A DNA stretch of 44,185 nucleotides from positions 1 to 44,185 of the forward strand of contig JANQFZ010000022.1 in assembly GCA_028277605.1 (NCBI GenBank). The letters are read 5' to 3'. The position numbers and the translations under genes are program-made. This DNA is from Vallitaleaceae bacterium. Lineage in GTDB: Bacteria > Bacillota > Clostridia > Lachnospirales > Vallitaleaceae. Numbering within the stretch: the stretch's first letter is position 1; every line of letters begins with the position of its first letter. This document shows, in pieces, positions 8,289-17,377 of the stretch. Below the pieces are notes generated by a model, which did no database searches, had not been told where the DNA came from, and saw nothing but the letters and a program-made list of their open reading frames with translations.

Positions 8289-9867
8289 AATAATGATTGT
8301 AGATGATGAACCCCTATTTAGAGAATATTTAAGAACATCCATTCATTGGGCAGATTACGGATTCACCATTGTGTGTGAAGCCAAGAATGGGGTAGAGGCA
8401 TTAGAAAAGGCAGAACAGTATTACCCTGATATTGTTCTTACAGATATCAATATGCCCCATATGGATGGATTAGAATTATCTAAGAAGCTTTATAGTCTTT
8501 ACCCCGATATCGGCGTTGTATTAATCACTGGACACAGTGAGTTTGAGTACGCAAGAAAAGCTGTCAAAATAGGTGTTTCAGACTATATACTTAAGCCTTT
8601 TGAAAAGGAAGAACTGATTCTTACATTGCTTAAATTTAAGGATACGATTCAAAAAGCACATGAGCTAAAGGCTTATGACAAAGAAAAAAAGGATCTTATA
8701 TTGAATGGTATTCTTAGTCATCTGCTGCATCAAGATGACATATTTAAAGAGGATGAAATTGATAGAGAGCTTGAAAGACTAGGCATCAAAATGCATACCA
8801 AGCATTTTTTGGTTGCTTCCATTGAATTAGATGATATGCAGGATGATTATGAAGAACAAAAACAGGTAGTTTGGCGTTTTGCTGTAACCAATATACTCAA
8901 TGAAATTATTGAAGTTGACGGCAACCACATTTCATTTATTGATTATAACAACATGATCATATCTATTATTGAATTCAAAACATTAGAAGCTGAAAAAAAA
9001 TTCAATATAGAAGGGTATAATCGGCTAAAATCTCATGTGAATAAACTATTGAATTTTGGTATTACCATCGGCATAGGCAATATTTACATTGGTTACAAAG
9101 GCTTAAAAAAATCCTATTTAGAGTCCATGAATGCTCTTAACGCTAAATATACCATGGGTATCAATCAGGTTATCTTTTATAGGGAGCTTCCTCAGGAAAA
9201 TAAAGATTTCGGCTTCTATACAGCCGAAACTAACGAAAATATCTTAAGCTATTTGAGAGAATATCATCTGGAAAAAACCACGGACATTCTTCATATGCTT
9301 TTTTCACATATTGATAAAAATAAGGTTTCTTCAGATTATACTAAGGTTCTCCATATGGGACTTATATCGCTTCTCCTATCCTTTATAACACAATCTGGGA
9401 AGGAAATACCTGCCATCCTAGGTAAAAACTTTTCGCCGTATACCGAATTAGAAGCCCTGCCCACTATCAAACAGCAGCAGGAATGGATCATTCACCTATA
9501 TACACAGACTATCACCTATCTACTCAAGCATAAAACCACGCGTTCTTGGTTAATTGCAAAAAAAGCAAAGGAATATATTGATACGCAGTTTTCAAACAGC
9601 AGCTTAACCGTTGAAAAAATTGCTAAAGCCCAATTTATCAATCAGACTTATCTGCGTTCTATGTTCAAAAAAGAAATGGGTATGACCGTGAGTGAGTATA
9701 TGACCTATGTTCGGATGAAGGAATCAAAAACATTATTAAGACAAGGTATTTACAAGCTCTCAGATATTACAGAAAGAGTCGGCTACAATGATTCCAGCTA
9801 TTTTAGCAAAAGCTTCAAAAAATACTATGGTATCACACCCAGCCAGTATGAAAAAATGAATCAGTAG
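8281..9867 (+). CDS. YesN-type response regulator with AraC DNA-binding domain
   Basis: The 528-residue protein has an N-terminal receiver domain with the acidic pair in MIVDDE, phospho-acceptor Asp55 in VLTDINMP, the Thr/Ser position in VVLITGHSE and the Lys in YILKPF. A long middle region follows (about 140-420) that is typical of YesN proteins, then a C-terminal AraC/XylS double helix-turn-helix (about 425-526) with VEKIAKAQFINQTYLRSMFK and SDITERVGYNDSSYFSKSFK. It is the partner of the overlapping kinase and is expected to activate nearby sugar-transport genes. GAGGTG precedes the ATG inside the kinase gene. The stop codon is part of the terminator stem. Confidence 0.93.
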   Translation: MIKIMIVDDEPLFREYLRTSIHWADYGFTIVCEAKNGVEALEKAEQYYPDIVLTDINMPHMDGLELSKKLYSLYPDIGVVLITGHSEFEYARKAVKIGVSDYILKPFEKEELILTLLKFKDTIQKAHELKAYDKEKKDLILNGILSHLLHQDDIFKEDEIDRELERLGIKMHTKHFLVASIELDDMQDDYEEQKQVVWRFAVTNILNEIIEVDGNHISFIDYNNMIISIIEFKTLEAEKKFNIEGYNRLKSHVNKLLNFGITIGIGNIYIGYKGLKKSYLESMNALNAKYTMGINQVIFYRELPQENKDFGFYTAETNENILSYLREYHLEKTTDILHMLFSHIDKNKVSSDYTKVLHMGLISLLLSFITQSGKEIPAILGKNFSPYTELEALPTIKQQQEWIIHLYTQTITYLLKHKTTRSWLIAKKAKEYIDTQFSNSSLTVEKIAKAQFINQTYLRSMFKKEMGMTVSEYMTYVRMKESKTLLRQGIYKLSDITERVGYNDSSYFSKSFKKYYGITPSQYEKMNQ

Positions 9868-9910
9868 ACAGAGGCTATCCGTGAGTCTACTGATTCAAAA
9901 CTTTTTATTT
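9859..9910 (+). terminator. Bidirectional terminator between yesN-like and alpha-galactosidase genes
   Basis: AATCAGTAGAC (9859-9869) and GTCTACTGATT (9885-9895) form a perfect 11-bp stem. A T-rich stretch (ACTTTTTATTTTG) follows on the plus strand and CATTTTTTC on the minus strand. The stop codon of the regulator (9865-9867) lies inside the left arm. It serves the two convergent genes. Confidence 0.75.
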
Positions 9911-9994
9911 TGTTTTATTTATGTCTATTGTATTTATGTTATATTATATTGCTATAGTGTAGTGTTATATTGTATTGATTTTTTTTGTTGAAAT

Positions 9995-12190
9995 TTATTC
10001 TAATGCTTTTAGTCTTATGAGTACAGCCGAAAAATCATGTTCATAATGAGGGATGGCAATACCTCTATGCATCAGATCATCACCATAATAAACCTTATCT
10101 GTCGTCAACAGTTGATACTGCACTGTCTCATTAAGTCCTCTTAGCTTCAACCGAAATGCTGGTAAATTAGGCTGCTTGAGTATTCTATAGTAATAGACAA
10201 CACACTCCAACTGATCCTTAGATACAGCCATCCATGCTGCTCTATTTCCCTCGAACGGATTAAGCAGTCTGTAAAAGTCACCAAACTGTACCATCGGGCG
10301 AATAGCTTTATATAGTTTTATCTGCTCTTTGATCTCATCTTTTTCGATTTCCGTTAGCTTGCCAGCATCTAATTCATAACCAAAATTACCAGCCATTGCA
10401 GTTATAGCACGGGTTTTTAAGGAAGTCGTTCTCCCCACTTGATGGTTAGGCACATCTGAAACATGGGACCCCATCGTAACTGGTGGATACACTAAGCTGG
10501 TTCCATATTGAATATATAGACGGCTGATAGCATCCGTATTGTCACTCGTCCAAGTCTGAGGCATATAATACAGCATACCTGGATCAAACCTTCCACCACC
10601 GCCCGAACAGCTTTCAAATAAAATATCACTAAATTTCGATACTAGTGTCTCCATGACATGATATAATCCTAGCATGTACCGATGAGCAGTTTCACTCTGC
10701 CGTTCAGGTGGCAGGATCAACGAACCTACCTCTGTCATATGACGGTTCATATCCCATTTAACATAAGTGATATGAGCAGACGATAGGACACTAGATAATA
10801 CGTCAACCAGATAGGTGCAGACATCTTCTCTTGATAAATCCAGCACCAGCTGATTTCTGCCTTCTGATTGACTTCTATTTGGTACCTGTAAGCACCAGTC
10901 TGGATGATTTCTATACAGTTCACTGTCAGGTGATATCATTTCAGGCTCAACCCATAGACCAAAGCTCATGTCCATCTGATTAACTGTCTGAGCCAAACGC
11001 TCTAAGCCACCCGGTAGTTTTTTCTTATTCACATACCAATCTCCTAGAGAACTCTCGTCTGAGTTTCTAGTACCAAACCAGCCATCATCAAGAACAAAAA
11101 GCTCTATTCCCAATTCAGAAGCAGCTTTTGCAATGGATTCAATTTTTTCTTCATTGAAATCAAAATACGTCGCTTCCCAATTATTAATTAGGATAGGTCT
11201 TTGTTTATCACGATATAAGCCACGGCACAATCTTTCTCTATAAAGCCTATGAAATTTATTAGACATGGCGTTGAGACCATGCTTGCTGTAAACCATTACG
11301 ACTTCTGGTGTATGAAAGACTTCACTAGGATTCAAAACCCATCCAAAGTCAAAGGAATTGATTCCCATACTGACTCGCGTACTGTTATATTGGCTCGCTT
11401 CAACCTGACCAATAAAACTACCGCTATAAACTAAATTGAAGGCATAAACTTCGCCTTGATCTTCGTCAGTGTTCTTTCTTAGCAGAGCCATAAACGGATT
11501 TTGCTGATGACTGCTGGCTCCTCTTTTACTATCCACAACATGATGACTCATGCCAATTGGTATACGGCTTATTTGCCTTTCTCTTGCCCAAGATCCATGT
11601 AAATGCATCAACTCAAACTCTGTATCATTGTAAAAATCCATGGACATACTAAGAGCACTTAATAATTTAAGCTCTTGTTTTCCATCGTTCATTAATTTTG
11701 CAGAACGAGTGATGACATTATAATCTTCTAAAACAGAATAGTAAAGAACAACCGATAAGCCTGCTATTTCATCTTTCAATACAATTTCTAATGTATCTGT
11801 TTTATCGCCATCCTCACAATAAGTTGCTGGTAAGCCTTCTATAGCAGGTTTCCCACTATAGATATTATGTTTGGCATATTTTAAATCCGTAATTCTTGTA
11901 CCATTTTCTAAAGCTATTTGAAAGGCTGGCGTTCTGAAATCGGTATTACCATATGCAGGATACTCTCTTGGTATAGCATCTAATGAAAAGCTCTTATCGT
12001 CTTGTTCTGGCTTGGGTGAAAAACTGCTAAATGGCTCATAGCTGATTAAGTCATCTGTACAAGGGTCAGCTACAGCTGCGCCATAATAAACGTGCATTAA
12101 ATATCCTTTTTTAAATACTTGAAGGACATAGCTTGTATCACTCGTTTTGAGATGAAAAAGTTTGTTTTGCTCATCATATTTAATCGACAT
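9995..12190 (-). CDS. GH36 alpha-galactosidase
   Basis: The 731-residue enzyme matches bacterial GH36 alpha-galactosidases of the AgaA/RafA type in length and motifs. After an N-terminal beta-sandwich come NNWEATYFDFNEEKI and VLDDGWFGTR at the start of the barrel. YVKWDMNRH follows with the catalytic nucleophile Asp480, then ESCSGGGGRFDPGML, and QTWTSDNTDA with the acid/base Asp550. It hydrolyses terminal alpha-1,6-galactose from melibiose, raffinose or stachyose in the cytoplasm. It has no signal peptide, so substrates must be imported, in keeping with the ABC importer encoded just upstream on the same strand. An AGGGTG ribosome site lies 9 nt before the ATG. A 245-nt structured gap separates it from the second permease gene. 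Confidence 0.95.
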   Translation of the reverse strand: MSIKYDEQNKLFHLKTSDTSYVLQVFKKGYLMHVYYGAAVADPCTDDLISYEPFSSFSPKPEQDDKSFSLDAIPREYPAYGNTDFRTPAFQIALENGTRITDLKYAKHNIYSGKPAIEGLPATYCEDGDKTDTLEIVLKDEIAGLSVVLYYSVLEDYNVITRSAKLMNDGKQELKLLSALSMSMDFYNDTEFELMHLHGSWARERQISRIPIGMSHHVVDSKRGASSHQQNPFMALLRKNTDEDQGEVYAFNLVYSGSFIGQVEASQYNSTRVSMGINSFDFGWVLNPSEVFHTPEVVMVYSKHGLNAMSNKFHRLYRERLCRGLYRDKQRPILINNWEATYFDFNEEKIESIAKAASELGIELFVLDDGWFGTRNSDESSLGDWYVNKKKLPGGLERLAQTVNQMDMSFGLWVEPEMISPDSELYRNHPDWCLQVPNRSQSEGRNQLVLDLSREDVCTYLVDVLSSVLSSAHITYVKWDMNRHMTEVGSLILPPERQSETAHRYMLGLYHVMETLVSKFSDILFESCSGGGGRFDPGMLYYMPQTWTSDNTDAISRLYIQYGTSLVYPPVTMGSHVSDVPNHQVGRTTSLKTRAITAMAGNFGYELDAGKLTEIEKDEIKEQIKLYKAIRPMVQFGDFYRLLNPFEGNRAAWMAVSKDQLECVVYYYRILKQPNLPAFRLKLRGLNETVQYQLLTTDKVYYGDDLMHRGIAIPHYEHDFSAVLIRLKALE

Positions 12191-12294
12191 ATTATTAGCA
12201 CCCTATTCCTTTATTTAGATTTGCTTTATCAACCTAATATATTCTCCGTCTAATCCCGCAATCCTTTTTATATATCGACAATTATAAACCTAAA

Positions 12295-12391
12295 GAGTCA
12301 AAAGTCTAGTAGCTAGTACGATTAATCCTTTCCAAAATATATAAAGGCATGTTAGATTTCTCGTACAAAATAAAAATAGACCTTTTGACTC
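12295..12391 (-). repeat. Long imperfect hairpin between permease and alpha-galactosidase genes
   Basis: Three nested stems share one axis. The outer arms are GAGTCAAAAGTCTA (12295-12308) and TAGACCTTTTGACTC (12377-12391, one bulged base). The middle arms are GTACGA (12316-12321) and TCGTAC (12361-12366). The inner arms are CCTTT (12327-12331) and AAAGG (12343-12347). The loop is too large and the T-tract too poor for a normal terminator. An RNA processing or stability element is more likely. Confidence 0.55.
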
Positions 12392-12435
12392 TCTTTTATA
12401 AACACATATTTTAATTCTTTAATATGGTATCTTGA

Positions 12436-13284
12436 TTACCCTTTAACCGCTCCACCAATCGTCATTGCTTTCTCTACCTGACTACTAAATAAAATATAGA
12501 TAAGTACCGTTGGCAGACTGGCTATTACCATGGTTGCTGCCATAGGTCCCCATTCTGTTGAGAAGGATCCTTGGAAGAATAAAATACCTAAAGGCAGGGT
12601 TTTCATAGATTCTTCTGAGATTAAAACCAGTGCTAGAGGAAATTCATTCCATGCTTGTAAAAAGGTAAAGATAATTAAAGTCGCAATCGCTGGTTTAACT
12701 GTAGGTACAATGATTGAGAAGAAAGTTCTAAAAATACCAGCTCCGTCGATACAAGCCGCCTCTTCTAACTCTATTGGTATCCCTCTTAAAAAGCCATAGA
12801 ATACCAAGGTTGTAAATGCTAGGTTAAAAGCTGTATATGGCAGAATCAAGGAGAAGTAAGTATTGGATAGATTCATATCATTAATCAGCAAAAAGATGGG
12901 TATAAAGAGTGCTTGTATAGGAATAAACATCCCCATTGCCACATACACCTTAGCAACACCCTGAAATTTCCACTTCATTCTAGCTGTAGCATAAGAAAAC
13001 ATAAGACCTAATATGATCGTAAGAGCTACAGTTACAATAGATACAACTAAACTGTTTACAAAATATCTTGGAACGTTATATTGAGATAAGGCGTTTGTAT
13101 AGTTCTCTATCCTTAAGACAGTTGGTATTCCAAATGGATTACTTTCAAATATTTCATTATTGTTCTTAAAGGAGTTAAACGCCATCCATATTAAAGGATA
13201 TAAGGAAATTAAGGCATATACCCACAAGAAAACTTTATATATAATATCACTAACGGTTAATTTTTTAGCATTGCTGGTCATCAT
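12436..13284 (-). CDS. CUT1 sugar ABC transporter permease (MalG-type)
   Basis: The 282-residue inner-membrane permease has six predicted helices and the cytoplasmic EAA loop EEAACIDGAGIFRTFFSIIV, which contacts the ATPase. The short N-terminus leading directly into a helix, the SFKNNNEIFESNPFGIP segment after it and the C-terminal GGAVKG are features of the MalG-like partner. I start at 13284 because AGGAGG lies 5 nt before this ATG; the longer frame would begin with a GTG inside the ribosome site. It lies 9 nt after the MalF-type gene, in one operon with it. With the binding protein it should import alpha-galactosides. No ATPase gene is in the window, so a shared MsmX/MsiK-type ATPase encoded elsewhere is expected. 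Confidence 0.92.
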   Translation of the reverse strand: MMTSNAKKLTVSDIIYKVFLWVYALISLYPLIWMAFNSFKNNNEIFESNPFGIPTVLRIENYTNALSQYNVPRYFVNSLVVSIVTVALTIILGLMFSYATARMKWKFQGVAKVYVAMGMFIPIQALFIPIFLLINDMNLSNTYFSLILPYTAFNLAFTTLVFYGFLRGIPIELEEAACIDGAGIFRTFFSIIVPTVKPAIATLIIFTFLQAWNEFPLALVLISEESMKTLPLGILFFQGSFSTEWGPMAATMVIASLPTVLIYILFSSQVEKAMTIGGAVKG

Positions 13285-13293
13285 CTTCACCTC

Positions 13294-14187
13294 CTAGTAA
13301 ACGATTCTTTCTTTAGCTATGATTTTGTTAATAAAGATTGTAGCAATTAAACATTCAATCACTAGAAATACTGCAGCGGACATACCATAACCGAACTCAT
13401 ACGTTTTATTAATAGCTCGAAGCATCATATAGGTCAATGTATAGGTTGCTGTACCCGGACCACCAGAGTTCATAATCATCATTTGGGTAAAAGCATTTAA
13501 ACCACCTGTAACGGCCATAATAAGTGAGAATTTATAGGTTTCTTGAAGTAAAGGAACCGTTATCCTCATATGAGCTTTAAAGTTACTTGCCCCATCAATC
13601 TTAGCTGCTTCATAATAGGATTTAGGTATGGACTTAATACCTGCTAAAAGCAAAGCAAAATGATAGCCCATATACTGCCATGCATTGGTGAATGAAATAG
13701 GATAAATAGCCTGATGCCTGTCACTTAACCATCCTTGGCTGTATTCCATGCCAATCATTTCAAAAAAGCGGTTTAATAAACCATTCTGCTCGTTGAAAAC
13801 GGAAAGCCATAACTGGCAGACAACTGTAACAGATAAAACGACAGGAATAAAATATACTACTCTAAAAAAACTTCTTCCTCTGACTTTTGCATTAGATACC
13901 GCAAAAGCAAGAATGGTAGCTAACAAGATTTGATACACAGTTATCACAGCCGCAAAAATCAAACCATTTTTTACAGAAGTATAGAAGAGCTTATCCTGAA
14001 ATAAACGTTTATAATTATCAAACCAAGCAAATATATCTGGATTGAGTCCTTTATATTCAAAAAAACTACCGTAAATGACCTGTAACAAAGGATAAAAAAT
14101 CATTAATGTAAATAATACTAATGCCGGTGCTGCAAAGAGGAATATTGCTTTCTTATTACTAAAAAACCTATCCATATCAAAAATCAT
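13294..14187 (-). CDS. CUT1 sugar ABC transporter permease (MalF-type)
   Basis: The 297-residue permease has a first helix about AIFLFAAPALVLFTLMIFY, the periplasmic-side segment GLNPDIFAWFDNYKRLFQD, and a conserved EAA loop EAAKIDGASNFKAHMRITVP. The C-terminal half carries GGPGTATYTLTYMMLRA, a typical MalF-family stretch. It pairs with the downstream MalG-type permease to form the translocation channel. The binding-protein gene lies 188 nt upstream; the gap holds stable hairpins. AAAGGA directly precedes the annotated ATG, so a start four codons later is possible. Confidence 0.92.
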   Translation of the reverse strand: MIFDMDRFFSNKKAIFLFAAPALVLFTLMIFYPLLQVIYGSFFEYKGLNPDIFAWFDNYKRLFQDKLFYTSVKNGLIFAAVITVYQILLATILAFAVSNAKVRGRSFFRVVYFIPVVLSVTVVCQLWLSVFNEQNGLLNRFFEMIGMEYSQGWLSDRHQAIYPISFTNAWQYMGYHFALLLAGIKSIPKSYYEAAKIDGASNFKAHMRITVPLLQETYKFSLIMAVTGGLNAFTQMMIMNSGGPGTATYTLTYMMLRAINKTYEFGYGMSAAVFLVIECLIATIFINKIIAKERIVY

Positions 14188-14225
14188 TCCTTTCGATTAG
14201 CTCAAGGCTAAAAGCCTATGAACAA

Positions 14226-14369
14226 GTTTTTATTTAATGGCTGCTGATTTAAAGAAAAGCTTAGCATTAGCCTAAGAAAACACAAAACCACTTTTTATAT
14301 TTTCTTAGACTAAAGCAGCTTTTGTTTATGAGTCAAACAATCTCATATTAAATATGAGATTGTTTGACT
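14226..14369 (-). repeat. Stable hairpins between binding-protein and permease genes
   Basis: AGTCAAACAATCTCATAT (14331-14348) and ATATGAGATTGTTTGACT (14352-14369) form a perfect 18-bp stem with a 3-nt loop just after the binding-protein stop. A second stem, CTAAGAAAA / TTTTCTTAG (about 14272-14308), lies downstream in the transcript. Neither has a T-tract on the minus strand, so 3'-end protection of the binding-protein message is more likely than full termination. Confidence 0.65.
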
Positions 14370-14375
14370 TTATCT

Positions 14376-15755
14376 TTATTCAAAAATTCTTTTCATTTCA
14401 CTATCTAATGCTTCTGTAAACTCTTCTGCTGTATAACCTGGTGTTAGAATGAATTGAGCCTGATCCTCAAGTGCAACTTTAACTTTTGGATTAGATAAGC
14501 CCCAGTCAAAAACTGAATAACTTGTAATGTTATCTAGCTCATCAACTAACTTCTGCATCATTGGAGACATTTCTTTTTCTGGTTCCCATGATGGGTCGAT
14601 TTTAGCAGCTAGAATAGGGTTAGAACGATAAATGTACTTAGCTTCAGCATATTTTAAAGCTATGAACGCAGCTACCTCAGCCGCTAGGTCTTTATGCTCT
14701 GAATATGGAGATACGGCATAACCACCTGGAGCACCACTACCGCTGACTGCATATTTAGCATCTGGATTTTCTGCATAGGTTGGATACCACATCCAGTCTG
14801 CATTTTCACCAAGTGCATTGGTTGAATCTTCGATTTCCCATTGACCATTAAGGAACATAGCCGCTTTACCTTCATAGAATAAAGCTCTTGATTGGTCATA
14901 GTTCATATTCGTTGCACCTTTTGCTAATAAACCAGCTTCTACAAGCGCTTGAAGCTTTGTAGCTGCTTCTACGTAAGCTGGCTCCTCTGCTGATGCTTCA
15001 CCTTTATCTAATTTAAGAACACCTTTTGGTTCCAATCGAGTTGCAAAGGCATCATATAAAGCAACACAGATCCATTTTTCTTTAGCAAAAACTGATAGTG
15101 GAACAATATCCACTTCATTAAATTTCTCAACTGCTTCTAATAACTCATCATAGGTTTCAGGAACTTTAACGTTATGCTGTTCAAATAACGCTTTGTTATA
15201 GTACCATAACACCATTTCGTTACCTGCATATGGAAAAGCATAAGCGTGACCATCATCAACATAAAGCAAGTTTTTATTTGCTTCATTAAGTTTGTCTTCA
15301 AAGCCTGTGCTTTTTACATAATCGTCCAATACTAAAATATTACCAGACTCTTTAAATGCATTGATTTGAGATAAACCAATCTGGAAAATATCAGGTAACT
15401 TTCCAGTTGCTGCATAGGTTTGAAGCTTTTGACCATCGTCTTGTGCTTGTACGTCTAATTCAAGCTTAACATTAGGATATTCTTTTGCTAGTTCTTGTAC
15501 TGCGTAATCATAAGGGATCTTTGTATCATCATCTGAGTACTGAGCGTAAATTTTTAGCGTAATAACTTCATCTTCACTACCATTGTTATCTTCTACAACG
15601 TTGTTATCATTATCGTTAGTATCTGTTACTTGATTATCACTATTGGATGATGAGTTATCATCCGTTGAATTTCCATTTGAACCACATCCAGCTAAAGGCA
15701 CTATCATAACTGTAACAAGAAGTACCGCTAGAATCTGTTTCATCATTTTTTTCAT
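14376..15755 (-). CDS. CUT1 extracellular sugar-binding lipoprotein
   Basis: The 459-residue protein has a lipoprotein signal peptide with lipobox LAGC (Cys24), followed by a low-complexity Ser/Asn/Asp linker to about residue 65. The solute-binding domain begins EVITLKIYAQYSDDDTKIPY. Features of family 1 sugar-binding proteins include GKLPDIFQIG, YAFPYAGNEMVLWYYNKALF and GKAAMFLNGQWEIEDS. It is anchored outside the membrane and delivers sugar to the two permeases encoded downstream; given the GH36 gene, alpha-galactosides are the likely ligands. AGGGGGT precedes the start. TATAAT lies upstream near 15790-15805 without a good -35, which fits a promoter that needs the YesN-type activator. It follows the SLH gene by 128 nt. 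Confidence 0.93.
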   Translation of the reverse strand: MKKMMKQILAVLLVTVMIVPLAGCGSNGNSTDDNSSSNSDNQVTDTNDNDNNVVEDNNGSEDEVITLKIYAQYSDDDTKIPYDYAVQELAKEYPNVKLELDVQAQDDGQKLQTYAATGKLPDIFQIGLSQINAFKESGNILVLDDYVKSTGFEDKLNEANKNLLYVDDGHAYAFPYAGNEMVLWYYNKALFEQHNVKVPETYDELLEAVEKFNEVDIVPLSVFAKEKWICVALYDAFATRLEPKGVLKLDKGEASAEEPAYVEAATKLQALVEAGLLAKGATNMNYDQSRALFYEGKAAMFLNGQWEIEDSTNALGENADWMWYPTYAENPDAKYAVSGSGAPGGYAVSPYSEHKDLAAEVAAFIALKYAEAKYIYRSNPILAAKIDPSWEPEKEMSPMMQKLVDELDNITSYSVFDWGLSNPKVKVALEDQAQFILTPGYTAEEFTEALDSEMKRIFE

Positions 15756-15883
15756 TGTATTACCCCCTAAATATTTGGTTTATGGTAATTTCATTATAAT
15801 ATTTAGAAGAGAAAAATTAAATGTAAAAACCGACACAGATTGGTACTTTTCAAAAAAAAGTGAAATGAGCTCCATAACTTACA

Positions 15884-17071
15884 CTATTCTACACACATTT
15901 CACATAGCCCTAATAGCCGACATAGAATGGTAAACGCTTCTGCCCTTGTTATCGCATGCTTAGGTCTAAAAGTGCGATCTGGGTATCCTTCAATGACCTG
16001 ATTATAAACACCATTTCGTATATACTTTAAAGCCCATTCTGCAATATCATCTTTATCTTTAAAATCCAATTCAAAGCTTGGATGATAGCTTTTTTTAAAT
16101 GCTCTCATAAGTACTGCTGTCATTTCCTCTCTCGATATGGGATGATAGGGTTTAAATGTCTGGTCAGGATACCCCTCGAAAATTCCAGCTTTTGTTGCTG
16201 CTAGAATATAAGACTTCATCCATGAATGATAAACATCACTGTAGGGCAGACTGCCTTGTATGGGTTGAATATCTAAAGCTTTACATAAGGCGACTGCTGT
16301 TTCAGCTCTAGTGATTTTATTGTCTAAGAGTAATAAATAACCCTCTCCATCAGGCATAAAGAAATCTAATTGGTTAACATTCTCACACTCATACCCCTCT
16401 ATTATACCCTCTCTGATTAGTTGTTCTATACAGTTACATGCCCAATGCGTAGGTCTAGGTTTAGGTACGGAATACTTGCGCGGCTTATAAACAGGTTCTT
16501 CAGGAACAGTTAAATCTTCAACATTGAAGACCAGCATGGCACTTAATATTTTGTTTTCAGTTTCATTTCCAGCTGCTTCATCCATACTTAAAGTGTATTG
16601 CAGCTGTGTCATACATCCTTTAGCTAATGAAATCTGCTGACTCTCGCTTAAGTGATACTTTTCTTTCAAGTCACTAAGACTAACTTTTTCAATAATAGTT
16701 TCATTAAGTACAGCTTTACTAAGAGATAGGTACAGGTGGTCAAACAATAGTTGGAAACTGCTATTGTTTTTTCCGTCCAGCATCTCATGGGAATCCGTAA
16801 GAATTAATAAATCGGTTATTTTCATTGTCCTATACTGATTATACACTTGTATAATACCTTGTTTAGAATAACCAGGATACCATAGTTCATCACCAAATAA
16901 GTTCTTATCGACACTAATCTCCCCATTAGCCTGAATGGTTAAACTTATAATATAAGCTTCATCCTTAACATGAGTAGCAAAGGTATGCCTAATGAGAAGT
17001 ACAATGAATAAGAGAATACAGATGATAGGCACTATTCTTTTGAAACTGAGTAACCCTTTATAATTGGTCAT
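15884..17071 (-). CDS. SLH-anchored surface protein with a TasA/camelysin-like domain
   Basis: The 395-residue protein has an N-terminal hydrophobic segment (13-28), a beta-rich domain (about 35-185), a Pro-rich linker (189-208) and three C-terminal SLH domains (about 208-270, 276-327 and 334-388). The SLH motifs are GIIEGY, GIFEGYPDQTFKPYHPISRE and VIEGYPDRTFRPKHAITRAE. SLH triplets bind pyruvylated cell-wall polymers. The beta domain resembles TasA/camelysin proteins: YPGYSKQGIIQVYNQYRTMK parallels the YPG...N.G segment, and LSMDEAAGNETEN parallels the HLDKDAPNTTQN stretch of the protein encoded at 17378. The first SLH domain has an insertion. It lies divergent to the TasA-like genes, so it may anchor their product to the wall. 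The ribosome site is weak (TAGGT). Confidence 0.85.
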   Translation of the reverse strand: MTNYKGLLSFKRIVPIICILLFIVLLIRHTFATHVKDEAYIISLTIQANGEISVDKNLFGDELWYPGYSKQGIIQVYNQYRTMKITDLLILTDSHEMLDGKNNSSFQLLFDHLYLSLSKAVLNETIIEKVSLSDLKEKYHLSESQQISLAKGCMTQLQYTLSMDEAAGNETENKILSAMLVFNVEDLTVPEEPVYKPRKYSVPKPRPTHWACNCIEQLIREGIIEGYECENVNQLDFFMPDGEGYLLLLDNKITRAETAVALCKALDIQPIQGSLPYSDVYHSWMKSYILAATKAGIFEGYPDQTFKPYHPISREEMTAVLMRAFKKSYHPSFELDFKDKDDIAEWALKYIRNGVYNQVIEGYPDRTFRPKHAITRAEAFTILCRLLGLCEMCVE

Positions 17072-17377
17072 AAATCGTCTACCTATTCAACTTTTTCTAC
17101 AGTATACCTTTTTCTTCAAAAATTGGCTTCATTACATAGACTACTTATCAATACTACTAATGTAGCATGCTTTTCTTAATAAAAAGTAGTATCATAAGAA
17201 TTTTGTAGCTCGTTCGTATGATTTAAACACCCTCAAAAGAATATCTCACATTTCAACTTTCGTAGGAAGTCATCACCCATTTCGTGTTTTACAATAGTAT
17301 TGCATCATGATTCATATTGCTATATGAATTCTAATCTTAAAGGCCTTAAGAAATTTAAATTAAAAGGAGAGAATGTA
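17072..17377. promoter_or_regulatory. Divergent control region between SLH and TasA-like genes
   Basis: Two perfect dyads lie here: ATACTACT (17151-17158) with AGTAGTAT (17185-17192), and ATTCATAT (17310-17317) with ATATGAAT (17322-17329). The second is a 20-bp dyad 48 nt upstream of the TasA-like start and is a fair candidate site for the NarL-type regulator encoded in the module. A TTTACA near 17290 could be a -35, but the matching -10 is poor. Confidence 0.4.

Noticed and set aside
5586..15755. Missing ABC ATPase as a sign of a broken importer
   Set aside because: CUT1 operons in Firmicutes usually lack an ATPase gene and share one (MsmX/MsiK type) encoded elsewhere; both permeases here have intact EAA loops.
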